From contig JACKHP010000018.1 in assembly GCA_020638905.1 (NCBI GenBank), positions 18,376 through 82,375 on the forward strand: a stretch of DNA of 64,000 nt, written 5' to 3'. The notes beneath the pieces are model-generated. The model searched no databases and was not told the origin of the DNA. It saw nothing but the letters and a program-made list of their open reading frames with translations. A program made the translations under genes and the position numbers. Position 1 is the first letter of the stretch. Each line of letters opens with the position of its first letter. Positions 53,117-62,307 of this stretch are shown here, piece after piece. Source of the stretch: Planctomycetota bacterium (GTDB lineage Bacteria; Planctomycetota; B15-G4).

Positions 53117-56100
53117 GCGAGGCACTCTCCACGATGATCGAAGCCCTTGGCCTGGAGGCCGCCACGATCCGCAAGAAGGGCGGCGGCGCCCAGGTCGAGC
53201 TGCGAGGAGGCGAACGCGTCGGCCAGGCCGAAGGATCGTGGCTGTACCGCTTCGTGGTGACCCAGGACCTGAACCTGCGCGACGACACGCCTGTCCGGGT
53301 CACGGCCGGCCAGGAAGACGTGCCGGGCGTGATCGTGTCGTTCAAGGACGGCGTGCTCGTGGTCGCCCTCGAGCAGGACCTCGGGTCCAGGATCGCGGCC
53401 GCGCGGTTGGTAGCCAACGACGCGTTCCTGATCGAGCGACTCCAGGAGCGCCTCCAGAAGGTCCAGAGCGGCGAAGCCCAGCTCTGCCGGCCCGCCGCGG
53501 AGCGCGCGATCGGGCAGGCCGCGCCCAAGACGGCCGACGCCGAGCCGGCCCCGAGCGTGACGGGCGACGGCGCGCTGAACGCGGATCAGATCAGCGCCCT
53601 ACGCCGCTCGCTCGGGAGCGACACCACCTTCGTTTGGGGCCCACCCGGGACGGGCAAGACCACGACGCTCGCCCGCATCGTCGAGGCCCACTACCGCGCA
53701 GGGCGCTCGGTGCTCCTCGTCTCCAACACGAACATCGCCGTCGACACCGCTCTCGAGCGCGTGGCCGAGCGCCTCAAGGGCGAGCCGGAGTTCCACCAGG
53801 GGCTCGTGATCCGGCAGGGACCTATGGTCAAGGAGGAGTTGCGCCGCCGTTTCGGCCCCCAGGTGATCCTCGAGGAGATCGTCGCCCGGCTGGGTGAAGG
53901 ACTCCGCAGCGAGAAGGACGCCCTCGTCCGCGAGGCTGTTCCGCTCGAGGTCGAGGAGCGCTCGCTCGGAGCCGCGCTCCGGGATGTCGAGGCACTGGTG
54001 CAGGCCCGCCAGGCGCTGGAGGCCCGCAGCCGGGCACGTAAGACCGCGCGGTCCACGATCGCCGCGCGCGAGCGAGAGGCGGACGGCCACCGCAAGCGGG
54101 CGGCGCAGCTCGCCGCCGACCTCGAGCGGGCCCGAACGATGGGCGGGATCCGACGCTTCTTCTCCGGGCTCGACCCGGCTCGGCTCGAGCGCGAGCGGGC
54201 GGCCGCCGAGCGGCAGGCCCGGGCGGCGACCGAGGCGGCCCGCGCGCTCGCGGCGGACCTCCCCAAGCTCGACGCCGAGCTCGCGACGCTCCACGCGGAG
54301 GTCGAGGCGCTGTCCACGAGGACCGCTCAGCATCCGCCCGAGTCCGAGATCCGCTCCCGCCTGGAGGCGCTCCGCGGCCGCCTGGGCCAGATCCGCGAGC
54401 GCATCGTTGCCATCGACCGCGAGCTGGCCGCCCTCGAGCAGGAGGTGCTCGGCCGCTGCCGGATCCTCGCGACCACGGTCTACCGCACCTACCTCGGCAG
54501 CGGCCCGTCCCGCCAGTTCGACGCCGTCGTGATCGATGAGGCGTCGATGCTGATGCCGCCGCTCGTCTACTACGCGGCGGGGCTCGGCACCTCTTCCGTC
54601 ACGGTCGCGGGCGACTTCCGCCAGCTCCCGCCGATCGTGATGTCCGACGAGCCGCTCGCGTCGGAGTGGCTCAAGTGCGACGTCTTCGAGAAGGCCGGCA
54701 TCCCCGAGCGCCTGGCGAAGCGCCAGCCGACGCCCCACCTCGTCGCTCTCGGTACCCAGTACCGGATGCGCGAGCCGATCTGCGCGGTCATCAACGAACT
54801 CTTCTACGCCGATCACCCGCTGCGCACTGATTCCGCTGCTGGCCGCGGAGGCGGCGACTTTCCGCTCGGCGCGGCGCCGCTCCTCTACGTGGACACGGCG
54901 CCGTTCCACCCGTGGACCGCGCTACGCGTGGGGACCTTCTCCCGCTACAACCTCTTCCACGCACTGCTCGTCCGGAACCTCGTCCTGCACCTGGCGGAGA
55001 CCGAGTTCCTGCCGCCGGCGGGCGAGCCAAACAACGCCGTGGGCGCGGTGTCGCCGTACGCTTCGCAGGCGCGGCTGATCCAGGCCCTGCTCGACGACCG
55101 GCTCGGCGAGCGCGCTGCGGGGATCGCGGCCACCGTCCACCGATTTCAGGGCAACGAGAAGCGGGCGATGCTGCTCGACCTGACCGACTCGCTCGGCACG
55201 AAGCTGGGCCGTTTCCTCCAGGCGACACGGATCGAGGAGGACGGCGCGCGGCTGCTCAACGTGGCGGCGAGCCGCGCGCAGCACCACGTCGTGCTCGTCG
55301 GGAACTTCGAGTACCTGCGCGCCAAGGCGCCGCGCGAGGGCTTCGTCCGGCGTCTCGTCGACCACTTCGAAGCCCAGGGCGAGTCCCTCGACCTCGGGCT
55401 GCTGCTGCCGCTCGCCGAGCGTGACTGGATCGACGGCCTGCACCAAGTACTCCCCGCCGGATTCGACCTGCCCGAGGGCGCGGCCGGGGCATTCACGGAG
55501 GGGACATTCTATCCCACCTTCGCCCGGGACCTCGAACGCGCCCGCGAGTCCGTCGTGATCCTGTCGCCCTTCGCGACCGGGTCCGGCACCGCGCGCTGGG
55601 CCGAGGCGCTGCGGGCGGCGGTCGCGCGCGGGGTGCGGGTGCGCGTCGTCACACGTCCCGCGGAGGAGTTCGGGGGCGGCGGGACGGCGGAGGTGGCCGA
55701 GCTGGTCCGCGGCCTGCGCGATCTCGGCGTCGCCGTGGACCTGCGGGCGCGCATGCACGAGAAGGTCTCGATCCTCGACGGCCGCGTCCTCTGGCACGGC
55801 TCGCTCAACATCCTCTCCCACCGCGACACATCAGAGAGCATGTTGCGCCTCGAGAGCCCGGCCGCGTGCCTCCAGCTCGGCCGATTCCTGAGCCCGCCCG
55901 CCGGGCGGCGCGAGGAGGAGGCGCCGGCCTTCGACACCGCCGCAAACCCGGAGTGCCCGAACTGCGGCGGCCCGACCGTGTGGAACGACGGTCGGTACGG
56001 CATCTGGTTCCAGTGCGAGGTCCCCGATTGCGAGGGCAAGGTCGACGCCCGGCGTCGAGGCCCCCGGACCGGCGCCGGTCGAACCATTGGTGGAGGCCGG

Positions 56101-56268
56101 CGCGGCGGCGCCACGGAAACCGGTAGCGTGCCTTGCCCCGAGCCCGGCTGCGGCGGCACGCTGCGCCAGCGCAACGGCCGCTTCGGCCCATTCCTCGGCT
56201 GCTCGAACTATCCGAACTGCCGGCACACCGAGAATCTGGACACGTCAACGAGGGCAAGGAGCCGCTGA
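53113..56268 (+). CDS. UPF1-like SF1 helicase with PLD nuclease and two C-terminal zinc ribbons
   Basis: The helicase has GPPGTGKTT (176-184), a long coiled-coil insert (~275-460), DEAS (475-478), GDFRQLPPIV and later TVHRFQGNEK. This is the COG1112/UPF1 group. A single PLD nuclease motif follows: His882-Glu-Lys884, Asp889 and GSLN at 896-899. The tail has CPNC (948-951) with C..C at 968-973, and a second topoisomerase-type C4 finger (Cys1008, 1013, 1030, 1036). A helicase-PLD fusion like this occurs in Mokosh type II and DISARM-like defence. It starts at GTG and ends with a 1-bp overlap (TGATG) with the methyltransferase. Confidence 0.88.
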   Translation: MSEALSTMIEALGLEAATIRKKGGGAQVELRGGERVGQAEGSWLYRFVVTQDLNLRDDTPVRVTAGQEDVPGVIVSFKDGVLVVALEQDLGSRIAAARLVANDAFLIERLQERLQKVQSGEAQLCRPAAERAIGQAAPKTADAEPAPSVTGDGALNADQISALRRSLGSDTTFVWGPPGTGKTTTLARIVEAHYRAGRSVLLVSNTNIAVDTALERVAERLKGEPEFHQGLVIRQGPMVKEELRRRFGPQVILEEIVARLGEGLRSEKDALVREAVPLEVEERSLGAALRDVEALVQARQALEARSRARKTARSTIAAREREADGHRKRAAQLAADLERARTMGGIRRFFSGLDPARLERERAAAERQARAATEAARALAADLPKLDAELATLHAEVEALSTRTAQHPPESEIRSRLEALRGRLGQIRERIVAIDRELAALEQEVLGRCRILATTVYRTYLGSGPSRQFDAVVIDEASMLMPPLVYYAAGLGTSSVTVAGDFRQLPPIVMSDEPLASEWLKCDVFEKAGIPERLAKRQPTPHLVALGTQYRMREPICAVINELFYADHPLRTDSAAGRGGGDFPLGAAPLLYVDTAPFHPWTALRVGTFSRYNLFHALLVRNLVLHLAETEFLPPAGEPNNAVGAVSPYASQARLIQALLDDRLGERAAGIAATVHRFQGNEKRAMLLDLTDSLGTKLGRFLQATRIEEDGARLLNVAASRAQHHVVLVGNFEYLRAKAPREGFVRRLVDHFEAQGESLDLGLLLPLAERDWIDGLHQVLPAGFDLPEGAAGAFTEGTFYPTFARDLERARESVVILSPFATGSGTARWAEALRAAVARGVRVRVVTRPAEEFGGGGTAEVAELVRGLRDLGVAVDLRARMHEKVSILDGRVLWHGSLNILSHRDTSESMLRLESPAACLQLGRFLSPPAGRREEEAPAFDTAANPECPNCGGPTVWNDGRYGIWFQCEVPDCEGKVDARRRGPRTGAGRTIGGGRRGGATETGSVPCPEPGCGGTLRQRNGRFGPFLGCSNYPNCRHTENLDTSTRARSR

Positions 56269-58808
56269 TGGCACAGCGAAAGAAGAAGGCGACCACGCGG
56301 CAGAAGAAGACCGAGAAGAAGGTCACCCGCTACACCTACGACGAGATCAAGGAGCCGCGTACGCCGGAGACCGGGCACACCTCACTGCTGCCGGGCGAGG
56401 ACCTGGTCGTTTCGCTGCCGATGGACAACGGCTGGAGCAAGGCCATCGAGGTTGGCAAGCTCCCCGAGGGCGACGAGCGGCCGGTGGTCGTGGACATGGA
56501 CCCGGCGGCGGACCCGGTGCTCTTCTGGGCGGGCAAGCGCAACCGGCGAGAGGTGCCGGTGCTCCCGCTCCAGCGCAACGAGATCGTCTCCGAGTCGCGC
56601 ATCGCACAGATCATCGAGCGGGCGCGCCGGGCGGCCGAGGAAGAGTCGGGTGCGGCGCGGCAGGGACATCTTTTCGCCGACCTCGAGAAGACGCTGCGCG
56701 AGAGCGACCGTAAGAAGCGCGTCGAGTTCTACACCCACGAGGAGGGCTGGAAGAACAAGCTCATCTGCGGCGACTCGCTGCATGTGATGGAGTCGCTGCT
56801 CCACTACGAGAATCTGCGCGGCAAGGTGCAGATGATCTACATCGACCCGCCGTACGGCATTAAGTACGACTCGAACTTCCAGCAGCGGGTGGATTCGACG
56901 AAGAACGACGAGAAGGATGCGGCCGATGACGTGCTGACGATCAAGGCGTTTCGGGACACGTGGGCGCTGGGGATTCACTCCTACCTGTCGTACTTAGAGG
57001 AGCGGCTCTACCTGTGCCGCGAGCTACTCGCGGAGACGGGCTCGGTGTTCGTTCAGATTAACGATGAGAATCTTCACCGTGTGCTTGCGCTGCTTGACGA
57101 GGTCTTTGGCGCTGGCAACCGTAGCGGTATCATCCCGTTCGCAAAGACTAGTGGGCAAGAGAGTGGATCTCTTGCGACAGTGTGCGATTTTCTCGCGTGG
57201 TATGCGAAGTCACGGCCAGACATGAAGTATCGGCAGCTGTATCGAGGGCTCGGCACCGAGGTGAGCGATGCTTCATACAACTGCGTGGACTTGCCGGACG
57301 GAACCTGGAGACGTCTAACTGCCCGTGAACTGCGCGGCGAAGACCCGATGCCTGATGGAAGGAGATTCAGAACATCAAACGTCATGTCTCAGGGGGAAAC
57401 TGAGAGCGGATCAAAGCCGATTCAGTTTGATGATAGGGAGTACAAGGTGTCGCCCGGCAATCACTGGAAAGCCAAGCCGGAGGGAATGCACCGGCTGGCG
57501 GAGCGGGGCCGTCTTCTCGGTGTCGGCAAGACGCTGGTTTTCAGGAGATACATCGACGATTTCCCCGTCGTAGCGATCAACAATCTATGGACTGACACGC
57601 TTGAGAGCACGTTTGCTGTCGCCAAGGTCTACGCGGTGCAAACCTCCATCAAGGTCATCGATCGCTGCATCCAACTGTCAACCGACCCAGGTGACATCGT
57701 CTTCGATCCCACTTGCGGTTCCGGCACCAGTGCTTATTGCGCGGAGCGCCTCGGCCGCCGCTGGATCACCTGCGACACCTCGCGCGTTGCCGTCAACGTC
57801 GCGCGCAAGCGGCTCATCGCGGGCACCTTCGAGCACTACCAGACCCGCAACGGCAGGGTCTCGGGCAACTTCCTGTACAAGACCGTCAACCGCATCACTC
57901 TCAAGAGCCTCGCCTACGACCTCGAACCAGAGAAGGTCGACCTGGTGGACCAACCAGAGGTCGACAAGGACGCCATCCGCGTCTGCGGCCCCTTCGAAGT
58001 CATGTCCCTCGGCCGCTATTCCGTCGAGGACTGGAGGGGCTACGTCGTCAGCGAGCCAGGCATCGGCGAGGCGGCGAAGCTCGAGAACTACATTGAGGTG
58101 ATCTGCCGCCTCTACCGCAAGGACGCCGCGATCCAGGGTGCGACCGGGTTGGTGCACGCGGTGGCGGAGACCGAGCAGGAGAAGATCGCGATCTCCGTCG
58201 GGCCGCTCTCGGGCCGCGTGACCGGCCGGCAGATCAACGATGCCGTCCAGGACGCGCTCGCCTCGGGAATCCTCGAGTTGCACGTGCTCGGCTGGGCGTT
58301 CGAGGCAAACGTCGGCGAGGTGAAGTCGGCGCTCGAGAAGCGCGGCAAGGTCAAGGTCGAGCTGATCATGATCCGCCCGGACACGCTCGCCGAGGGGCTC
58401 AAGGCGACGCAGCCGGAGATGCTCTTCTCGCCGCTCGCGCTACCGGACATCGAGGTCGCGGCGGTGAAGAACGGCAAGGAGAAGCAACTCCGCGTCACGC
58501 TGAACGGCGTGGCGCTCTTCGACCGCAAGCGCCGTACCACCGAGTACAAGGCAGCGGACTCCGGCTACGTTTCGGCCTGGTACCTCGACGAGGACTACGA
58601 CGGCGACTGCTTCGTCGACTGCCAGATGTTCTTCGACTTCAAGAAGAAGCCGAACATCAAGGCGGCGCTCAAGGCCGAGGTGGACGCCGACGAGTTCACG
58701 CTCAAGCTCGAGTCCGAGCCCTTCCCATTGCGCGGCTACAAGCGCATCGCGGTCAAGGTCGTGGACGTGTACGGCAACGAGTCCACCGTCGTCCGGGACC
58801 TGGCGTAG
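56268..58808 (+). CDS. Type III-like DNA methyltransferase (Mod), beta class
   Basis: An N-terminal Lys-rich tail of ~20 residues precedes the fold. DPPY (193-196) comes before the SAM motif DPTCGSG (480-486), the beta-class order used by type III Mod proteins that make N6-methyladenine. The target recognition region between them (~265-475) is encoded by DNA of only about 50-53% GC, against about 70% on both sides, so it was probably swapped in. The last ~280 residues include a beta-rich Mod C-terminal part that would bind Res. It overlaps the helicase stop by 1 bp. A ribosome site GGGAGG at 58808-58813 for Res sits in the short gap after its stop. Confidence 0.9.
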   Translation: MAQRKKKATTRQKKTEKKVTRYTYDEIKEPRTPETGHTSLLPGEDLVVSLPMDNGWSKAIEVGKLPEGDERPVVVDMDPAADPVLFWAGKRNRREVPVLPLQRNEIVSESRIAQIIERARRAAEEESGAARQGHLFADLEKTLRESDRKKRVEFYTHEEGWKNKLICGDSLHVMESLLHYENLRGKVQMIYIDPPYGIKYDSNFQQRVDSTKNDEKDAADDVLTIKAFRDTWALGIHSYLSYLEERLYLCRELLAETGSVFVQINDENLHRVLALLDEVFGAGNRSGIIPFAKTSGQESGSLATVCDFLAWYAKSRPDMKYRQLYRGLGTEVSDASYNCVDLPDGTWRRLTARELRGEDPMPDGRRFRTSNVMSQGETESGSKPIQFDDREYKVSPGNHWKAKPEGMHRLAERGRLLGVGKTLVFRRYIDDFPVVAINNLWTDTLESTFAVAKVYAVQTSIKVIDRCIQLSTDPGDIVFDPTCGSGTSAYCAERLGRRWITCDTSRVAVNVARKRLIAGTFEHYQTRNGRVSGNFLYKTVNRITLKSLAYDLEPEKVDLVDQPEVDKDAIRVCGPFEVMSLGRYSVEDWRGYVVSEPGIGEAAKLENYIEVICRLYRKDAAIQGATGLVHAVAETEQEKIAISVGPLSGRVTGRQINDAVQDALASGILELHVLGWAFEANVGEVKSALEKRGKVKVELIMIRPDTLAEGLKATQPEMLFSPLALPDIEVAAVKNGKEKQLRVTLNGVALFDRKRRTTEYKAADSGYVSAWYLDEDYDGDCFVDCQMFFDFKKKPNIKAALKAEVDADEFTLKLESEPFPLRGYKRIAVKVVDVYGNESTVVRDLA

Positions 58809-58821
58809 GGAGGCGCGGACG

Positions 58822-61800
58822 ATGGCCTACTTAGTCGATCGCGTCGTCATCTGCGACGCCTTCCGCGAGCCGGAGAGGCACTACCAGCTCTTGACCGGCG
58901 GCCGCTCGAAGCTCGCCGCGGGCCGCCGCCCGTCGATGCGCTACCTCGCCTCCGCCAAGGACGTGAAGGGCGGCATCGGCGGCGTCGTCGGCAAGGAGGC
59001 GGGACTCTTCGAGGACATGCTCGCGAGCGCCGAGCAGAAGAACGACTTCGTCAACCAGCTCCGCGATGAGGTGCGCGAGTGGCGCGAGGCGGGCTACCCG
59101 GGCACTGCCGGGGTGACGCGGCGCCTGCTCGAGTGGTGGTTCGAGCGCGACGAGGAGCGGCGGGCGACCGCCCGGCGCTTCTTCTTTTGCCAGCAGGAGG
59201 CCGTCGAGACGGTCATCTATCTCTACGAGGTGCAGGGCCGACGCAGGATGCCCGAGACCGACGACCTGCTGCGCTACGCGCTCAAGCTCGCCACCGGCAC
59301 CGGCAAGACCGTCGTGATGGCGCTCTTCGTCACCTGGTCGACGCTGCACAGACGCAAGGTGAGCGGGTCGTCGCTCTCGGCGAACTTCCTCGTGCTGGTG
59401 CCGAACCTCACGGTGCGAGACCGAGTGAGCGGCCAGCCGCGCGGCGATGGGCTCGACCCGACCGGCGAGCACAACCTCTACGACGCCTTCGACATGGTGC
59501 CGCCCGAGTACCGCGAGGAGTTCCGGCCGAACGTCTCGGTGCGCAACTGGCAGGGCATCCAGCTCGAGGGCAAGCGCGACGACTGGATCGGCGAGGGCCA
59601 GGTGCCGCTCGAGGAGGGCCGCTTCATCCCGCAGGCGGTGCTGCGCGCGATGCAGCGCCGCGCCCGGCAGGACCCGAACGCGGCCGTGCGGCGGATGCTC
59701 GGCGGCTGGCGCGACCTCGTCGTGATCAACGACGAGGCGCACCACGTCTACGGCGAGAAGCGCACGAAGAAGGGCGAGGACCCGGGCTACATCAAGTGGA
59801 GTCGGATCCTCGAGCGGGTCTCGAAGGCGGCGCGACTCTCGCTGGTGCTCGACCTCTCGGCGACTCCCTGGTACGGCTCCGGCTCGCCCAAGCCCGAGGG
59901 GACACTCTACGAGTGGCTGGTGTCGGACTTCTCGGTTTACGACGCCTTCGAGTCGGGGCTCGTGAAGGTGGTGCGGCTTCCGGACCCGGGCGAGCAGGGA
60001 CACGTCTACCTTGACCTGTGGGACCTGGTGAAGGGGGCGAAGACCAAGGAGGAGTACTTGCGGGCCTGCAAGGGCGCGATCGCGAGTATCTACTCGTCGT
60101 GGAAGAAGGACCATGACGAGTGGACGGGCCTGCTCGAGTTCGCGCGCGGGCCGAGTCCGGTGCTCCTGTGCGTGGCCGACAGCGCCCAGCGCGCGTCCTG
60201 GCTCTTCGAGCACCTGACCCGTGAGTACGAGCTGCTGCGGAACCCGGACGATGAGGACCGCACGCGCTGGATGACGATCCAGATCGACTCCAAGGTCTTC
60301 GACGCCGACAAGGGCAATGAAGCCATCATTCGCGAGATGGTGAACACGGTCGGCTCGAAGGGAAAGCCGGGCGAGCATGTGCGCGCCATCGTGAGCGTGA
60401 ACATGCTCTCAGAAGGCTGGGACGTGAAGAGCGTGACCCACATTCTGGGCCTGCGCGCCTTCGGGTCGCCGCTCCTGACCGAGCAGATCATCGGCCGCGG
60501 GCTCAGGCGCACGAACTACGACATTCTGCACCAGCCCCTGGACGAGCGGCCGGACGGTGGAGAGGAGACGGTGGATGCCTTCGGCATCCCCTTCATCGGC
60601 TTCCCGGTCGAGAAGCGCAAGCGCGCCCGCACCGGCAAGTGGGGCGAGGACCTGCACTGGATCGAGCCGGACGCCAAGAAGGCGAAGTACCGCGTGACCG
60701 TGCCCAACGTGCGCTCGTGGGCGGTCGGCGTGACCGAGTCGCTGGCGGACTTGGTGCGCGTCGAGGACATGCCGCAGATCCGTCTCAACCCGAAAGAGAC
60801 GCCTCCGAACGTCCACGTGCGGCCCGTCGTGGGCGGGGCGCCGGAGGCGATCATGACACTGGAGGAGATCCGCAAGGAGTGGCCGGTGGTCCGCACGGCG
60901 TTCCTGATGGCGGAGGAGCTGTTCCAGGAGACCAACCCGGGGGCCGCGGCCGACCTCGGCATCGGCCCGACCTTCGACGAGTTGCTCGACGTGTCGCGGC
61001 GATACCTCGACTCCCGCGTCGTGACGATGGAGGCTGCGGGCGTCGAGAGCGACCCTCGCGATGTGGGCATCTACTACTGGCGCCGCCAAGCGCTCGATGC
61101 GCTGGACACCGCGATTCGCGGAGCGGGCTCGGCGGGCGTCGAGGCAGTGCCCATCCTGGGGAGCCCGGAGTGGCTCGACACGGCCCATCTCCGCCGCTTC
61201 CAGTGGACGGGCATCGTCGGCGACGGCAAGCGCTGCCACACCAACAAGGTGCCCTGCCACACCGACCTCGAGAAGCGCTTCGCCGACTTCCTCGACCGCG
61301 CGAAGGACGTGGCCCGCTACTTCAAGAACGAGCGGCTCGGGTTCTCGGTGACATACTACGAGAGCAACCGCCCGCGGCAGTACTACCCGGACTTCATCGT
61401 CGCCGCGCGCGACGCCGACGGCCGCGAGGTCATGTGGCTGGCCGAGACGAAGGGTGAGATCCGGCCGAACACCGCGCTCAAGAGCGAGGCGGCGCGCCTC
61501 TGGTGCGAGAAGATGAGCGGCACCAGGTACGGCCAGTGGCGGTACCTCTTCCTGCCGCAAAAGAAGCTCGAAACCGCCCTGGCCGGCGGCGTGAAGTCGC
61601 TCACCGAACTCGCGGAGGCCCTCGTCGTGCCTCGGCCGGCGCCGCAGCTCACTCTGATCTCGGCCGACGACGAACGGGTCAAGCACGAGGCATTCAAGAC
61701 GCTGCTGCCGCTCTACTCGCTCAAGGCGGCGGCGGGGTACTTCGGCGACGGCGAGGCCGTGGAGCCCGAAGGTTGGGTCGAGGCGGGCGGGGTCGGACGG

Positions 61801-62142
61801 ATCGACGAGGAAATGTTCGTATGCCAGGCTGTTGGGCGATCCATGGAGCCGACTATTCGAGACGGGAGCTACGTCGTCTTTCGCGCGAGACCAAAGGGCA
61901 CACGACAGGGGAAGATCGTGCTCGCACAGTATCACGGGCCAGCAGACCCCGACACAGGCGGCGCGTACACGGTAAAGCGCTACTCGTCCAAGAAGGAGAG
62001 CGACGACGAGGGAGGCTGGCGCCACACGCAGGTCACGCTCTCACCCACGAACCGCGAATACTCCCCGATCATCCTGTACGAGCACGACGCGGAGTCGGTG
62101 CAGGTCGTGGCGGAGCTTGTGACTGTACTGCGGAGCATGTGA
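58822..62142 (+). CDS. Type III-like restriction subunit (Res) with C-terminal S24/LexA-like peptidase domain
   Basis: The SF2 helicase motifs are TGTGKT (158-163), DEAH (304-307), SATPW (346-350) and GRGLRR (558-563). The nuclease PD-(D/E)XK has Asp857 (YYPDF) and Glu875-Thr-Lys877 (LAETKG). This is followed by an S24-like domain with GRSMEPTIRDGSYVVF (Ser1007) and YTVKRY (Lys1052), the Ser-Lys dyad of LexA/UmuD. An Ala971-Gly972 pair lies 36 residues before the Ser, the same spacing as in UmuD and one more than in LexA. It may be cut by itself under RecA* or a similar signal. Codon choice in the S24 part is slightly less GC-rich. It starts 13 bp after mod. Confidence 0.9.
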   Translation: MAYLVDRVVICDAFREPERHYQLLTGGRSKLAAGRRPSMRYLASAKDVKGGIGGVVGKEAGLFEDMLASAEQKNDFVNQLRDEVREWREAGYPGTAGVTRRLLEWWFERDEERRATARRFFFCQQEAVETVIYLYEVQGRRRMPETDDLLRYALKLATGTGKTVVMALFVTWSTLHRRKVSGSSLSANFLVLVPNLTVRDRVSGQPRGDGLDPTGEHNLYDAFDMVPPEYREEFRPNVSVRNWQGIQLEGKRDDWIGEGQVPLEEGRFIPQAVLRAMQRRARQDPNAAVRRMLGGWRDLVVINDEAHHVYGEKRTKKGEDPGYIKWSRILERVSKAARLSLVLDLSATPWYGSGSPKPEGTLYEWLVSDFSVYDAFESGLVKVVRLPDPGEQGHVYLDLWDLVKGAKTKEEYLRACKGAIASIYSSWKKDHDEWTGLLEFARGPSPVLLCVADSAQRASWLFEHLTREYELLRNPDDEDRTRWMTIQIDSKVFDADKGNEAIIREMVNTVGSKGKPGEHVRAIVSVNMLSEGWDVKSVTHILGLRAFGSPLLTEQIIGRGLRRTNYDILHQPLDERPDGGEETVDAFGIPFIGFPVEKRKRARTGKWGEDLHWIEPDAKKAKYRVTVPNVRSWAVGVTESLADLVRVEDMPQIRLNPKETPPNVHVRPVVGGAPEAIMTLEEIRKEWPVVRTAFLMAEELFQETNPGAAADLGIGPTFDELLDVSRRYLDSRVVTMEAAGVESDPRDVGIYYWRRQALDALDTAIRGAGSAGVEAVPILGSPEWLDTAHLRRFQWTGIVGDGKRCHTNKVPCHTDLEKRFADFLDRAKDVARYFKNERLGFSVTYYESNRPRQYYPDFIVAARDADGREVMWLAETKGEIRPNTALKSEAARLWCEKMSGTRYGQWRYLFLPQKKLETALAGGVKSLTELAEALVVPRPAPQLTLISADDERVKHEAFKTLLPLYSLKAAAGYFGDGEAVEPEGWVEAGGVGRIDEEMFVCQAVGRSMEPTIRDGSYVVFRARPKGTRQGKIVLAQYHGPADPDTGGAYTVKRYSSKKESDDEGGWRHTQVTLSPTNREYSPIILYEHDAESVQVVAELVTVLRSM

Positions 62143-62190
62143 GACGTGCTCGAGGAGCGTCAACTCACCAATGCTGAGTGTTCGGTATCG

Positions 62191-62209
62191 CGCTGATCGC
62201 TGATCAGCG
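62191..62209. promoter_or_regulatory. GATC-rich palindrome downstream of Res
   Basis: CGCTGATC occurs twice (62191-62198 and 62198-62205), with the inverted GATCAGCG at 62202-62209; CGCTGATCAGCG at 62198-62209 is a perfect 12-bp palindrome. It lies between the Res stop and the right repeat, in an AT-richer stretch. It may serve as terminator, operator or recombinase accessory site. Confidence 0.45.
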
Positions 62210-62255
62210 ACTGATGGGGATCGTGCGCTTTCGACCCAACCCGTCGGCCCTGCGC

Positions 62256-62307
62256 CAGCCTCGCCCTACTTCACTTCGCTCAGCTTCACCGCGCGCCGCT
62301 CCTTCGC
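62256..62307. repeat. Right 52-bp direct repeat (attR-like), 3' end of the target gene
   Basis: Identical to the repeat at 49707-49758. Here it is in place: it encodes the C terminus and stop of the minus-strand oxidoreductase gene, so the gene is intact on this side. Confidence 0.97.

Larger units (their letters stand above)
49707..62307. mobile_element. 12.5-kb defence island inserted at the 3' end of a Gfo/Idh/MocA gene
   Basis: Perfect 52-bp direct repeats bound a block that holds only the four-gene restriction-type operon, its promoter region and a decayed fragment. The period between repeats is 12,549 bp. Removing it would leave the sulfatase and oxidoreductase genes convergent with a ~34-bp gap. 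GC content is lower than outside, and drops to about 50% inside the methyltransferase. The arrangement matches site-specific insertion that duplicates a gene end, like integration into tRNA 3' ends. No integrase or transposase is present, so the recombinase either acts in trans or was lost. Tandem duplication followed by deletion is an alternative. Confidence 0.75.
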
